Shown: positions 8,739-16,841, counted from the first letter of the stretch. The stretch: 64,000 nucleotides of DNA from JAABVY01 sp964496505 (GCA_964496505.1 CAZBZV010000001.1:1-64000); one strand, 5' to 3'. Translations and numbers: made by a program. Notes: generated by a model from the sequence alone, not told the origin.

Positions 8739-9155
8739 ATGGAAGACGGCAGCAGCGGCGCGATTGTCTTTTCATTTATATTCATGATCGCAATTCTGAT
8801 TTTCTACGCGGCGGTGGCATGGAAGATCAACGAGAAAGCCGGTGAGCCGGGATGGGGCGCATTGATCCCGTTCTATAATATGTACCTGCACCTTATGATC
8901 GCCGACAAACCGGGATGGTGGCTGATATGGTACTTTGTACCCCTGGCAAATATTGTAGTTGAGATTATCGTTACAATCGAAATGGCAAAGAAGTTCGGAA
9001 AGTCGACTGCATTCGGCGTGGGGATGATTTTTCTTAGCTTCATCTTTTATCCGATACTGGCCTTTGGAGATGCCGAGTATCAGGGTAATGTCCGCAAACC
9101 GGCGCGTCTGCATGACGGTACAGAGGCTTACAGCACGGGCCCGGGGGGAAATTAA
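8739..9155 (+). CDS. DUF5684-type small membrane protein
   Basis: Small 138-residue membrane protein with four hydrophobic stretches. The pattern GEPGWGALIPFYNMY, DKPGWWLIWYFVP and KKFGKSTAFGVG is that of DUF5684, a domain of unknown function often seen next to signal peptidases or alone. A GGGAGGG ribosome site precedes the ATG. Two possible promoters sit upstream: TTGCTT (8668) with TATTAT (8690), and an isolated TATAAT at 8709. The C-terminal 20 residues are polar and not conserved. Function is unknown. Confidence 0.8.
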   Translation: MEDGSSGAIVFSFIFMIAILIFYAAVAWKINEKAGEPGWGALIPFYNMYLHLMIADKPGWWLIWYFVPLANIVVEIIVTIEMAKKFGKSTAFGVGMIFLSFIFYPILAFGDAEYQGNVRKPARLHDGTEAYSTGPGGN

Positions 9156-9239
9156 AAGGAGTTTAATCAGCTTCATGGGAATTTTGCACAGCTGTTTTTG
9201 TATTGATAGAAAAGACCACAATTATAACGGGAGGAAAGA

Positions 9240-11000
9240 GTGTCTTCCAAAATCAGGCTTCAGTTTTTACTTCTATTTACCGCGATTCTGATATTTTCGC
9301 TGCAATCCTGCTCCAATTCCGGGATCGGCCCGGAAGAGGATGATCTGTATTCATGGAAAGCGATGGTTCGTCCCAGCGCATATTACGGCGTCTGGGGAAC
9401 GGCCGAGGATAACGTTTTTGTTGTCGGCTATGACGGAATCATCATGCATTATGACGGCAGTGAAGTCTCTGCTATGCAGAGCGGTACCAGCGAAGTTCTG
9501 AATTCAGTCTGGGGATTATCGGAAAATGATGTTTATGCTGTGGGCGATAATGGCGTTGTGATTCATTATGATGGTACCTCATGGAATACTATGCAGGGCC
9601 TTACCGATAAGAATCTGAATTCGATTCATGGCACATCCGCCGATAATATATATGCCGTCGGCACGGACGGACTGATATCCCTGTATGACGGCTCTGGATG
9701 GAATAGGGTTAATCTTGGAATCGATGTTGGCCTCAATGATGTCTTCTGTGTCTCAGAAGATGCCGTTTTTATAGTTGGTGATGACGGCTTTATCACACGC
9801 TTTGATGGCAACAGGTGGCATAGCATCGAAACAGGAGTTGATGCTGAAATGAACGCCGTCTGGGGATGGTCAGAGAACGAGGTTTATGTCGGAGGCGATG
9901 AGGGAGTTCTATTGAGATTTGACGGCGAGAGCTGGAATTGGATAGATTGTGATGCATACACTGATATTACCGATATCTGGGGTGTCGGACATGCTAATGT
10001 CTTTATTTGCGGGAGTGTTGGAAAAGTTTATCATTACAAAGATGATCAATTGATTGAACAGAGCGTTCTTCCATGGCTTAATTATTATGGAATATGGGCG
10101 AATTCGGAAAATATGGCTCTCTGTATTGGCTCGGATAATATAATATCTCATTTTGATGGTGAAGATTGGGATCAGATAACAGAATTTAATAATATTGGCT
10201 TGAAGGCTGTTTGGGGAAGTTCCGAGAATGATGTTTTTGCCGTAGGGGAAAATGGAAAAATCCTGCATTATGATGGTGGGCAATGGACATCCATGGAAAG
10301 CGGAACCTCCGAAAATCTCTGGGATGTATGGGGCTTATCTGGCAATAATGTTATTGCAGTCGGTGAGAATGGTACTATCCTTCATTATGATGGTAATACG
10401 TGGCTTGCTATGAATAGTGATGTTGAAACTAATCTTTATGGAATTTGGGGTGCTGCCAATGACAAAATTTATGCGGTGGGGGATAACTGTACCATTCTTA
10501 ATTATGATGGAACCATCTGGAACAATATTCCAATTGATCCGGCGCTCAAGTTTGGCGCATTGTGTGGCATTTGGGGAAGCTCTGAGTACAATATTTTTAC
10601 CTGCGGAGCTCTTACGAATTTCTTCCAGTATGACGGTCATTCATGGGAATACAATGGATCATTTCGTACAATCTGGCTCTGGGATCTCTGGGGCGAATCA
10701 GATAGCAATGTTTTCATGGTTGGGCAATCGCATTGCATCTATCGTTACAATGGAACCTCATGGCTTGAAATAGATCTGCCGGGTGGACAGGGGCGCTATC
10801 TGTATGATGTCTGGGGAAGTTCCGCGAATGATGTTTTCGCTGTCGGGTTTTCCGGCGGCATATATCACTTCGATGGTTTGAATTTGACTAAAATGGAAAG
10901 CAATACCAGAGAGGCATTGTACGGCGTCTGGGGCAGCTCGCATGATAATGTTTTCGCGGTCGGCGACCAGGGCGGCATTTATCACTACGGCCGGAGGTAG
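9240..11000 (+). CDS. Lipoprotein with about 14 tandem 39-residue beta-propeller-like repeats
   Basis: 586-residue surface or periplasmic lipoprotein. The signal ends at SLQSC (Cys24). The rest is a tandem array of about 14 units of some 39 residues, each of the form HYDGxxWxxM, then a variable loop, VWGxSENDVFAVG and xGxIx. The regular strand-turn pattern suggests stacked blades of one large or two smaller propellers, as in WD40/YVTN-like repeat proteins common in myxobacteria and environmental genomes. Units 5, 6, 10 and 11 have drifted most. The start is GTG 9240 behind GGGAGGAAAG; a TTGCAC/TAGAAA pair lies at 9184-9212. No catalytic residues are seen; adhesion or binding is a guess. Confidence 0.85.
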   Translation: MSSKIRLQFLLLFTAILIFSLQSCSNSGIGPEEDDLYSWKAMVRPSAYYGVWGTAEDNVFVVGYDGIIMHYDGSEVSAMQSGTSEVLNSVWGLSENDVYAVGDNGVVIHYDGTSWNTMQGLTDKNLNSIHGTSADNIYAVGTDGLISLYDGSGWNRVNLGIDVGLNDVFCVSEDAVFIVGDDGFITRFDGNRWHSIETGVDAEMNAVWGWSENEVYVGGDEGVLLRFDGESWNWIDCDAYTDITDIWGVGHANVFICGSVGKVYHYKDDQLIEQSVLPWLNYYGIWANSENMALCIGSDNIISHFDGEDWDQITEFNNIGLKAVWGSSENDVFAVGENGKILHYDGGQWTSMESGTSENLWDVWGLSGNNVIAVGENGTILHYDGNTWLAMNSDVETNLYGIWGAANDKIYAVGDNCTILNYDGTIWNNIPIDPALKFGALCGIWGSSEYNIFTCGALTNFFQYDGHSWEYNGSFRTIWLWDLWGESDSNVFMVGQSHCIYRYNGTSWLEIDLPGGQGRYLYDVWGSSANDVFAVGFSGGIYHFDGLNLTKMESNTREALYGVWGSSHDNVFAVGDQGGIYHYGRR

Positions 11001-11027
11001 GGTGACCGTCAAGGGAATGTTCGTTAA

Positions 11028-11205
11028 AGATTCTTCGGTCGTCCTCGACCGGAGGTCGGGACTCCCTCAGAATGACAATTTAGCCCATCTGTCATTCTGA
11101 ACGCAGTGAAGAATCTATTTGAATCGCAAGAGATTCTTCGGTGACTGCGTTCCCTCAGAATGATAACTCTAACATCCTGTCATTCTGAGCGAAGCGAAGA
11201 ATCTG
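11028..11205. repeat. Left palindromic repeat array (four alternating half-units)
   Basis: Four related units of about 27-49 bases alternate in orientation: A 11028-11076 (minus sense), B 11090-11116 (plus sense), C 11131-11163 (minus) and D 11176-11205 (plus). The plus-sense core reads TGTCATTCTGA, a short variable centre, then GAAGAATCT; the minus sense is its complement. B to D are exactly 88 bases apart, so the true period is a pair plus two conserved spacers. Unit A has a longer GC-rich centre. Each neighbouring pair could fold as a hairpin. The array lies between the repeat lipoprotein and a GIY-YIG gene and fills this 217-base gap. Confidence 0.9.
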
Positions 11206-11217
11206 TTTATAATAAAT

Positions 11218-11499
11218 ATGCCGTATTATATATATATGATGACCAATGCTGCAAATCGAGTATTGTATACCGGTGTCACTAGTGATTTAAAGAAGCGAGC
11301 GTATCAACACAGAGAAGGGTTGCTACCGGGTTTTACCAAAAAGTATAATGTCAAAAAGCTTGTATATTATGAATCCTGTAATGATATTTTGAATGCCATA
11401 GCTCGAGAAAAAATGATCAAGGGCTGGTTGAGAAAAAAGAAGATTAGTCTGATTGACAGTTTTAATCCCAGATGGCGGGACTTATATGACGAGATTTGA
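11218..11499 (+). CDS. GIY-YIG nuclease-domain protein (UPF0213-like) inside a repeat array
   Basis: A 93-residue single-domain GIY-YIG protein of the UPF0213/YhbQ group. Motifs present: YYIYMM at residues 3-8 and VLYTG near 15-19 (the GIY and YIG elements), the conserved Arg in LKKRAYQHR, FTKKYNVKKLVYYE, and Glu in AIAREKMIKGW. Related catalytic domains occur in homing endonucleases, UvrC and Penelope-type retroelements. No Shine-Dalgarno is seen; a TATAAT at 11208-11213 sits five bases before the ATG, so the message could be leaderless. The last codon and stop (ATTTGA) fall in sequence matching the array's own spacer. Palindromic repeats flank it on both sides, suggesting it is cargo of, or acts on, the array. 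Confidence 0.85.
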   Translation: MPYYIYMMTNAANRVLYTGVTSDLKKRAYQHREGLLPGFTKKYNVKKLVYYESCNDILNAIAREKMIKGWLRKKKISLIDSFNPRWRDLYDEI

Positions 11500-11508
11500 T
11501 TTGCAAAG

Positions 11509-11630
11509 AGATTCTTCAGTCGCTTTGCTCCTTCAGAATGACAGCTTTAGCATCCTGTCATTCTGAACGCAGTGAAGAATCTGTTTGATCCGTGAGAGAT
11601 TCTTCGGTCGCTGCGCTCCCTCAGAATGAC
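11509..11630. repeat. Right palindromic repeat array (three alternating half-units)
   Basis: Continuation of the array after the GIY-YIG gene: E 11509-11543 (minus sense), F 11554-11583 (plus) and G 11597-11630 (minus). E to G are 88 bases apart, the same period as B to D on the left. Spacers also match across the gene: the short spacer ending in AGCATCCTGTCA (right) corresponds to AACATCCTGTCA (left), and TTTGATCCGTGAGAG corresponds to TTTGAATCGCAAGAG. The flanks therefore look like one array split by the gene. Confidence 0.9.
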
Positions 11631-11641
11631 GTCTACAAAAT

Positions 11642-11676
11642 AAAAAAATCCCATCTCTGAGAAGATGGGATTTTTT
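11642..11676 (-). terminator. Rho-independent terminator for the prfB-pta-fmdB operon
   Basis: An A/T-flanked hairpin with stem AATCCCATCT/AGATGGGATT and T-runs on both ends, placed 20 bases beyond the stop of the minus-strand zinc-ribbon gene. It can act in both directions and also isolates the repeat array. Confidence 0.8.
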
Positions 11677-11696
11677 CTTCGAATGCTCTATCGAAC

Positions 11697-11975
11697 TCAG
11701 GCTGGTTTTTTGTCGGATTTCTTGTCTGCCTTCTTCTCGGTTTTTGCGAATTTTTTGTCCGAACTATCCTTTTTGGCGTCAGCCTGATATTTCGGCGATC
11801 TATAATCTGTGATATAGAAGCCGGAACCCTTGAAGAGAAGTCCCGCTCCTCCCGAAATCAATCTCTGAACCTTGCCGCCGCATTCGGGACAGGTCTCGAT
11901 CGGATCGTCGGAAATCTTCTGGAACTCCTCGAACTCATAGCTGCAATTAGTACACTGATACTGGTATGTCGGCAT
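11697..11975 (-). CDS. FmdB-family zinc ribbon protein
   Basis: A 92-residue putative regulatory protein of the FmdB zinc-ribbon type: MPTYQYQCTNC at the start, two CxxC pairs (CTNC and CPEC) about 22 residues apart, then GSGFYITDY. The family was named from formamidase and methylamine loci but its members are found everywhere and their function is uncertain. A Lys/Ala/Asp-rich tail of about 30 residues follows and is probably disordered. It is the last gene of the prfB-pta operon, before a strong terminator. Confidence 0.88.
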   Translation of the reverse strand: MPTYQYQCTNCSYEFEEFQKISDDPIETCPECGGKVQRLISGGAGLLFKGSGFYITDYRSPKYQADAKKDSSDKKFAKTEKKADKKSDKKPA

Positions 11976-12003
11976 TTTCCATATCCTGCTTATTTCATTT
12001 ATA

Positions 12004-13002
12004 TTATTCTATAGTACTCAATATCGACGCGATCGCCACGACATTTACGATATCCGAGGGCGAACATCCGCGCGAAAGATCGTTGGCCGGTTTGGCCATG
12101 CCCTGAATGATCGGGCCGATCGCCTCGGCCTTGGCCAGCCTCTGCACAATCTTATAGGCGATATTACCTGCATCCAGATCAGGGAAGACCAGCACATTGG
12201 CTTTGCCCTCAACCGGCGAGCCGGGCGCCTTGGAACCTGCAATTTTAGGTATAATAGCGGCGTCAACCTGAAGTTCCCCGTCGATGATTAAATTCGGATC
12301 GATTTTTTTGGCCTCCTCGAGTCCCATCCTGACCTTGGTGATATCCGGATGCTCAGCCGAGCCCTTGGTTGAGAACGACAGCATGGCCACACGCGGCTCC
12401 TCACCCGCTAGCACCTTCATTGTGCGCGCGGTCGAAACTGCCACCGCTCCCAATTGCTCATGTGTGGGATTCGGCAGCACCGCACCGTCGGCGAACAGAA
12501 AGACCTTGTTCTCCTCGCCCATGAATTCCGGCACCACCATCATAAAGCAGGAAGATACTGAACGAATCCCCTCTGCCAGACCGATTACATGCAGTCCGGC
12601 GCGGATAACATCGCCGGTTGTATGGGCAGCACCCGCAACAGAGCCGTCGGCCTCGTCCATATGCACGATCATATCACCGAAATAAAGCACCTCTTTCATC
12701 TTGGTCAGGGCCTGTTCTTTGGATATGCCCTTTTTGGCGCGCAGTTTCACGAACTCATCGGCGTACCTGTCCAGATCATCCGAGCATGACGGTTCGATTG
12801 CCTTCACCGAGGATAGATCGAATCCGACCTCTTTGGCATGCCCCTCAATAATTTTGGGAGTGCCCAGAATGGTAAGTTTTGCGATACCTTCATCTATTAT
12901 AGTTTTGGCGGCCTCTATTGTACGACGGTCGTCACCTTCGGGCAGAACTATATGTTTGCCCAGTCCTTTTGCTTTTTCCTGAAGCTTATCCAGGATACTC
13001 AT
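12004..13002 (-). CDS. pta: Phosphate acetyltransferase (short form)
   Basis: Pta interconverts acetyl-CoA and acetyl phosphate. The 332-residue enzyme is the short single-domain class, with HIVLPEGDDRRT near the start, DGSVAGAAHTTGDV near residue 120, FADGAVLPNPT near 170, FSTKGSAEHPD near 210 and a C-terminal GCSPSDIVNV. All are typical of PTA_PTB catalytic domains; phosphate butyryltransferases share the fold but have different segments. No acetate kinase gene is visible nearby. It lies nine bases after prfB and upstream of fmdB on the minus strand. Confidence 0.92.
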   Translation of the reverse strand: MSILDKLQEKAKGLGKHIVLPEGDDRRTIEAAKTIIDEGIAKLTILGTPKIIEGHAKEVGFDLSSVKAIEPSCSDDLDRYADEFVKLRAKKGISKEQALTKMKEVLYFGDMIVHMDEADGSVAGAAHTTGDVIRAGLHVIGLAEGIRSVSSCFMMVVPEFMGEENKVFLFADGAVLPNPTHEQLGAVAVSTARTMKVLAGEEPRVAMLSFSTKGSAEHPDITKVRMGLEEAKKIDPNLIIDGELQVDAAIIPKIAGSKAPGSPVEGKANVLVFPDLDAGNIAYKIVQRLAKAEAIGPIIQGMAKPANDLSRGCSPSDIVNVVAIASILSTIE

Positions 13003-13011
13003 TTTAATACC

Positions 13012-14107
13012 TCACTTTGTCGTTAAGTAAGCATTAATAAATTCGTCAAGCTCACCCTCCATAACCGCCTCGGCGTTGGAGGTATCATGATCCGTGCGAT
13101 GATCCTTGACGAGATTGTATGGATGAAAAACATAGGACCGTATCTGCGATCCCCATTCAATCTTCTTTTTCGCCGATTCGGCCTTTTCGCGCTTGACGTC
13201 CTCTTTCTCTTTATAAAGCTGATATAAACGAGCCCGAAGCACCTTCATGGCCGATTCCTTATTTTTCAACTGCGACCGCTGCGACTGGCAGCTAACCACA
13301 ATCCCGGTTTCGAGATGAGTTATACGCACCGCAGAAGAGACTTTGTTGACATGTTGTCCGCCCGCGCCCGAGGCCCGGAATGTATCGATCCGGATATCAT
13401 CATCCTTAATATCCACATCAATATTGCTCTCGATTAAGGGGTACACGAAAACCGAGGCGAATGACGTATGCCGCCGCTTGTTGGCGTCGAAGGGCGATAT
13501 TCTGACCAGACGATGAACCCCCGATTCGGACTTAAGGTAACCGTAAGCATAGTCGCCCTTTACCTCGAAAGTAGAGGATTTGATCCCGGCCTCATCCCCG
13601 GGCTGATAATCGATCAAATCGGTCTGGAAGCCCTTTTTATCGGCATAGCGCATGTACATACGATGCAGCATCGAAGCCCAATCGGTCGATTCTGTGCCGC
13701 CGGCGCCGGGATGGATTGTGACGATGGCGTCACGCATATCATCCGGCTCGGAAAGAAATGTCCGCAGTTCAAGGTCGGAAAGCTTTTTCTCGAATTTTTC
13801 AGCAGTCTCGGTAAATTCTCTGACTGCTTCCTCGGAATGATCGGACTCATCCACCAGCTCCTTTAAAACGGTCAAATCCTCGTATCCGGATTCGATATTC
13901 TCGACCGCTTCGATCCAGTCTTTTTCGATTTTAAGTCGTTTAAGGACAGCCTGGGCGCGTTCCTGGTCATCCCAGAAATCATCAGCGGTGGACTTTTTCT
14001 CTAATTCGGAGATTTTTTTGAGGCGTGAATCGAGGTCAAAGATAACCTCTCAGCTTCTCGATTTTCTCTTTATATTCTTCCAGGTCGAAATCTGATACAG
14101 TAGCCAT
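13012..14107 (-). CDS. prfB: Peptide chain release factor 2, with programmed +1 frameshift
   Basis: RF2 terminates translation at UGA and UAA. The product is 364 residues if the frameshift is used (E. coli RF2 has 365). The first 23 codons run from ATG at 14107 down to CTT (14041-14039), which is followed by an in-frame TGA; a +1 shift reads GAC and continues to the stop near 13012. The main frame contains the tripeptide anticodon SPF (VRISPFDANK) and the catalytic GGQ loop (SGAGGQHVNKV). Written as a join it is complement(13012..14037,14039..14107). It is first in a prfB-pta-fmdB operon with a good promoter. Confidence 0.96.
14035..14050 (-). promoter_or_regulatory. prfB: RF2 autoregulatory +1 frameshift site
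   Basis: On the minus strand an internal Shine-Dalgarno-like AGAGG precedes TTATCTTTGAC. This matches the classical RF2 site: upstream SD-like bases, the slippery CTT, then TGA followed by C. Low RF2 slows termination at the TGA and lets the ribosome slip forward, so RF2 controls its own synthesis. Confidence 0.93.
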
Positions 14108-14130
14108 AATATGCTCCTCAAAAAGCGAAC

Positions 14131-14158
14131 AATATAGTCCGCCTTTACGGTTTGTCAA
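14131..14158 (-). promoter_or_regulatory. Sigma-70-type promoter of prfB
   Basis: Reading the minus strand: TTGACA (14158-14153), a 16-base spacer and TATATT (14136-14131), followed by a GAGGAG ribosome site and the prfB ATG at 14107. One of the best promoter matches in the window. Confidence 0.6.
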
Positions 14159-14285
14159 ACAATTTATTGAAAGATTCATGCGACTTTGAAAATCCAATTA
14201 TATGCATGATTTCAAAATAGATACGATTCGGTAAATTGTTTTATGAAACAACCCATGAATGCGAAAGTAAAATGAAGATAAAATA

Positions 14286-14313
14286 TTGACATGGGCTTTG
14301 AGAATTATATCTT
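14286..14313 (+). promoter_or_regulatory. Candidate promoter of the outer-membrane protein gene
   Basis: TTGACA (14286-14291), 16 bases, TATCTT (14308-14313), about 40 bases before the ATG at 14355, which has an AAAGGAG ribosome site. The -35 is perfect and the -10 weak. The divergent prfB promoter lies in the same 247-base intergenic region. Confidence 0.4.
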
Positions 14314-14354
14314 AAGCGGATAATATTCTGGACTATGGTAAAAGGAGTGTATGC

Positions 14355-14993
14355 ATGAAGAGATTTATGATTACGGTTTTGGCCGTATTACTCGTAATGG
14401 GATTTAGTACATCAGCATCAGCCCAGTTTTTTATGAGTCAGCTTTCAGACGCACGGGTGGTTGAATCCGATGAAGTCCATATTGGCGGCGGATTTTCCGT
14501 GGCAAGCGATATGATGGGCTTGGGTGGATTTATCAGGATCGGCGTTATGGATGAACTCGAAATCGGCGGCAAGCTTGGATTCGTCAATGTTGATGCTGAC
14601 GGCGGAGATGATCATACGGGATTATCGGTTTCCGGAGATATATTATACCAGTTTCTGGATACCGAGTATGGCGATCCTGTTGATCTTTCAACCGGGGGAG
14701 GAATCGAATATTATAATATGCCCGGTGATGCCACGTTTATGATGTTTGGAAGCAATACCCTGGTGTCTTATCCCATTGAATTTCAGGGTGGTCAGATGCT
14801 CTCGCCGTTTTTCAGGCTGAATCTGAGATTCGACCGGGTTTCTAATGGTAATTCCGACACCGAATTTGAACTTGGTTTCGGATTCGGAGCCAAATTCGAT
14901 ATAACTCAATATTTCGGCTTTTTTGGAGAAGTTATAATTCCCGGCGGCAATCTCGATGAGGGCTTTGTCGGCGGGGTGTCGTTCGGAATATAA
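14355..14993 (+). CDS. Outer-membrane beta-barrel protein, family unknown
   Basis: 212-residue exported protein with a clear signal peptide (cleavage after STSASA, about residue 23). The mature part is rich in Gly and aromatic residues with alternating hydrophobic strands (for example IGGGFSVASD, LEIGGKLGFV, FELGFGFGAKF) and ends in a hydrophobic strand (GFVGGVSFGI), as in small barrels of 8-10 strands. I cannot name a family. It is monocistronic: a promoter lies upstream and a strong terminator follows 12 bases after the stop. Confidence 0.7.
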   Translation: MKRFMITVLAVLLVMGFSTSASAQFFMSQLSDARVVESDEVHIGGGFSVASDMMGLGGFIRIGVMDELEIGGKLGFVNVDADGGDDHTGLSVSGDILYQFLDTEYGDPVDLSTGGGIEYYNMPGDATFMMFGSNTLVSYPIEFQGGQMLSPFFRLNLRFDRVSNGNSDTEFELGFGFGAKFDITQYFGFFGEVIIPGGNLDEGFVGGVSFGI

Positions 14994-15005
14994 AATAAAA
15001 TTTAC

Positions 15006-15028
15006 GCCCCCGGGAGGGGGCTTTTTTT
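15006..15028 (+). terminator. Rho-independent terminator abutting the uppP start codon
   Basis: Stem GCCCCC (15006-15011) with GGGGGC (15016-15021), four-base loop and seven T (15022-15028). The next base begins the uppP ATG. The 3' arm contains GGAGGGGG, the only Shine-Dalgarno-like sequence before uppP, so the hairpin would hide the ribosome site when folded. Confidence 0.8.
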
Positions 15029-15835
15029 ATGGATATACTGCAATCTGTAATACTGGGCCTGATTCAGGGATTGACGGAATTTCTGCCGATCTCATCCTCT
15101 GGCCATCTGGTTCTGGGAGGGGCGCTTTTCGGCCTCGAGTCGGAAGATATCACTTTCGAGGTTTTCCTGCATTTTGCCACTTTCCTGGCTGTATTTGTAT
15201 TTTTCTTCCGGCAGATCATGCTGATAATCGTCTCACCTCTGCGATATATTTTTGCAAAATCCCGCACCGAGGAAGATATATTCTGGTCCAGATATCTGCT
15301 GCTGATCATAGTCGGCACTATCCCCGCGGTGATAGTGGGTCTGCTTTTGAAGGATCAGATAGAGCAAGCCTTCTCATCGGTTTTCCTGACCGGTATCATG
15401 TTGCTTGTTACTACCGCTGTGCTTTTCCTGACGCTCCTTGCAAAGCCGAGACGGGCTGATTTAAAGCCAAGCGACAGTATCCTGATAGGCATTGCCCAGG
15501 CAATCGCAATTTTGCCGGGCATCTCTCGCTCCGGCTCGACGATTTCGACCGGCATGTTTCTGGGAGTGGATAAAAAGACCGCCTTCAACTTTTCGTTTTT
15601 GCTTTCGCTTCCGGCGATCTTTGGGGCTTTTTTATTGCAGCTAAAGGATGCCCTTGATATGTCCATACAGTTGAGCGAGATTCTGGTCTATATCCCGGGT
15701 ATGATTGCCGCTTTTGTATCGGGATATATCTGTTTGATAATCCTAAGAAAGGTCGTTATTGCCGGGAAGTTCGCATATTTTGGAATTTATACTTTGATAA
15801 TCGCAGTCCTTGCCATAATTTTCTCGCATGCATAG
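15029..15835 (+). CDS. uppP: Undecaprenyl-diphosphate phosphatase (BacA/UppP)
   Basis: UppP regenerates undecaprenyl phosphate from the diphosphate on the periplasmic side of the inner membrane and gives bacitracin resistance. The 268-residue polytopic protein has both signatures: LIQGLTEFLPISSSGH at residues 11-26 (with the catalytic Glu) and PGISRSGSTIS near residue 165. The ATG directly follows the T-run of the preceding terminator. Its 3' end overlaps the next glycosyltransferase gene by eight bases, so the two are coupled; both serve envelope polysaccharide assembly. Confidence 0.95.
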   Translation: MDILQSVILGLIQGLTEFLPISSSGHLVLGGALFGLESEDITFEVFLHFATFLAVFVFFFRQIMLIIVSPLRYIFAKSRTEEDIFWSRYLLLIIVGTIPAVIVGLLLKDQIEQAFSSVFLTGIMLLVTTAVLFLTLLAKPRRADLKPSDSILIGIAQAIAILPGISRSGSTISTGMFLGVDKKTAFNFSFLLSLPAIFGAFLLQLKDALDMSIQLSEILVYIPGMIAAFVSGYICLIILRKVVIAGKFAYFGIYTLIIAVLAIIFSHA

Positions 15836-16841
15836 TATCGGTATAATCAGACTCTCGTCTCTGGGCGATATTATTCTAACCGAGCCGGTCACACGAGCTC
15901 TGAAAAACAACTTTCCCCAAACGCGCATAACATATTTCACGAAAGCGTTATACCGTCCGGTTCTGGAACTGTTTTCGGCGGTGGACGATATAATTGCTTT
16001 TGATATTCCCGGCGAGGATGAGAAGCTTGGCGACTTGAAGAATACCGTAAAACAGCTGCCGTACGATTTCGATCTTGTTCTGGACTTGCATAAGAATATC
16101 CGCAGCCGTGTAATTGCCAATAATCTTAAAGCGTCCGAGAAGATGACCTATAAGAAGAACCGTCTGGCGCGGCAGATTGCGGTATGGTTTCGCAGAAAAT
16201 CCGGCGGCAAACATACGGCCGAGAAATACCTCTCGCTTCTGGATGAGCTGATGGTGATCTGCACCGACAGAATACCGCGGTTGTCGGTGCCCGAGGAATC
16301 GAAACAAAAGGCGGCGGATTATATCAATGGTGTCGATTTAGAACCCGGCCAATTTGTAGTCCTCGCTGTAGGGGCATCCCATCCGCCCAAACATTATCCC
16401 ATAGAGCAGTTCGCGGAGCTGGCGGAGATTATAAGCAGCAAGTACCAATATAAAATACTTGTAGTCGAGCAGGAACATTTCGGCTATCTCAACCTTTTTG
16501 ATAAGTTAAAGTCGCAGGGTGTACTTGAATTCGGAATAGGGATAAAATTGAAAAAACTTGCGGGTATAATTAAAAATGCCAGACTGACTATTTCCAACGA
16601 CTCTGGCATCATGCATCTCTCGGCCGGACTTGGCGTACCGACCGCCGGTCTTTTCGGACCAACTCATCCGGTTCTGGGCTTTGCGCCCCTGGGCGGAGAT
16701 TCGATTGCAATAACTACCGATGAAAGATGCTCTCCTTGTTCTCTGCATGGAGGACGTCCCTGTTTCCGAGACAAACAATACTGCTTCCTTAACATGACTC
16801 CCGAGATGGTTATATCCAGGGTCGAAAGATTTTTGGTCTGA
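15828..16841 (+). CDS. Glycosyltransferase family 9 (heptosyltransferase-like)
   Basis: A GT9 enzyme of 337 residues, the class that transfers heptose from ADP-heptose to the LPS inner core. Features: N-terminal GIIRLSSLGDIILTEPV, an acceptor-binding N-domain, then the donor-binding domain with VLAVGASHPPKHYP near residue 180 and NDSGIMHLSAGLGVPTAGLF near 265, followed by PTHP and a Cys-rich segment (CSPCSL, CFRDKQYC) typical of the family. It lies between uppP and a GmhB-like gene (one base apart), a layout that fits LPS core synthesis. The exact sugar cannot be read. Confidence 0.88.
   Translation: MHSIGIIRLSSLGDIILTEPVTRALKNNFPQTRITYFTKALYRPVLELFSAVDDIIAFDIPGEDEKLGDLKNTVKQLPYDFDLVLDLHKNIRSRVIANNLKASEKMTYKKNRLARQIAVWFRRKSGGKHTAEKYLSLLDELMVICTDRIPRLSVPEESKQKAADYINGVDLEPGQFVVLAVGASHPPKHYPIEQFAELAEIISSKYQYKILVVEQEHFGYLNLFDKLKSQGVLEFGIGIKLKKLAGIIKNARLTISNDSGIMHLSAGLGVPTAGLFGPTHPVLGFAPLGGDSIAITTDERCSPCSLHGGRPCFRDKQYCFLNMTPEMVISRVERFLV

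Noticed and set aside
11028..11630. CRISPR array
   Set aside because: Units alternate in orientation, are palindromic and their spacers are conserved rather than unique; no cas genes are nearby.
13012..14107. prfB as a frameshifted pseudogene
   Set aside because: The internal stop sits exactly in the known RF2 recoding context, so it is regulated frameshifting.
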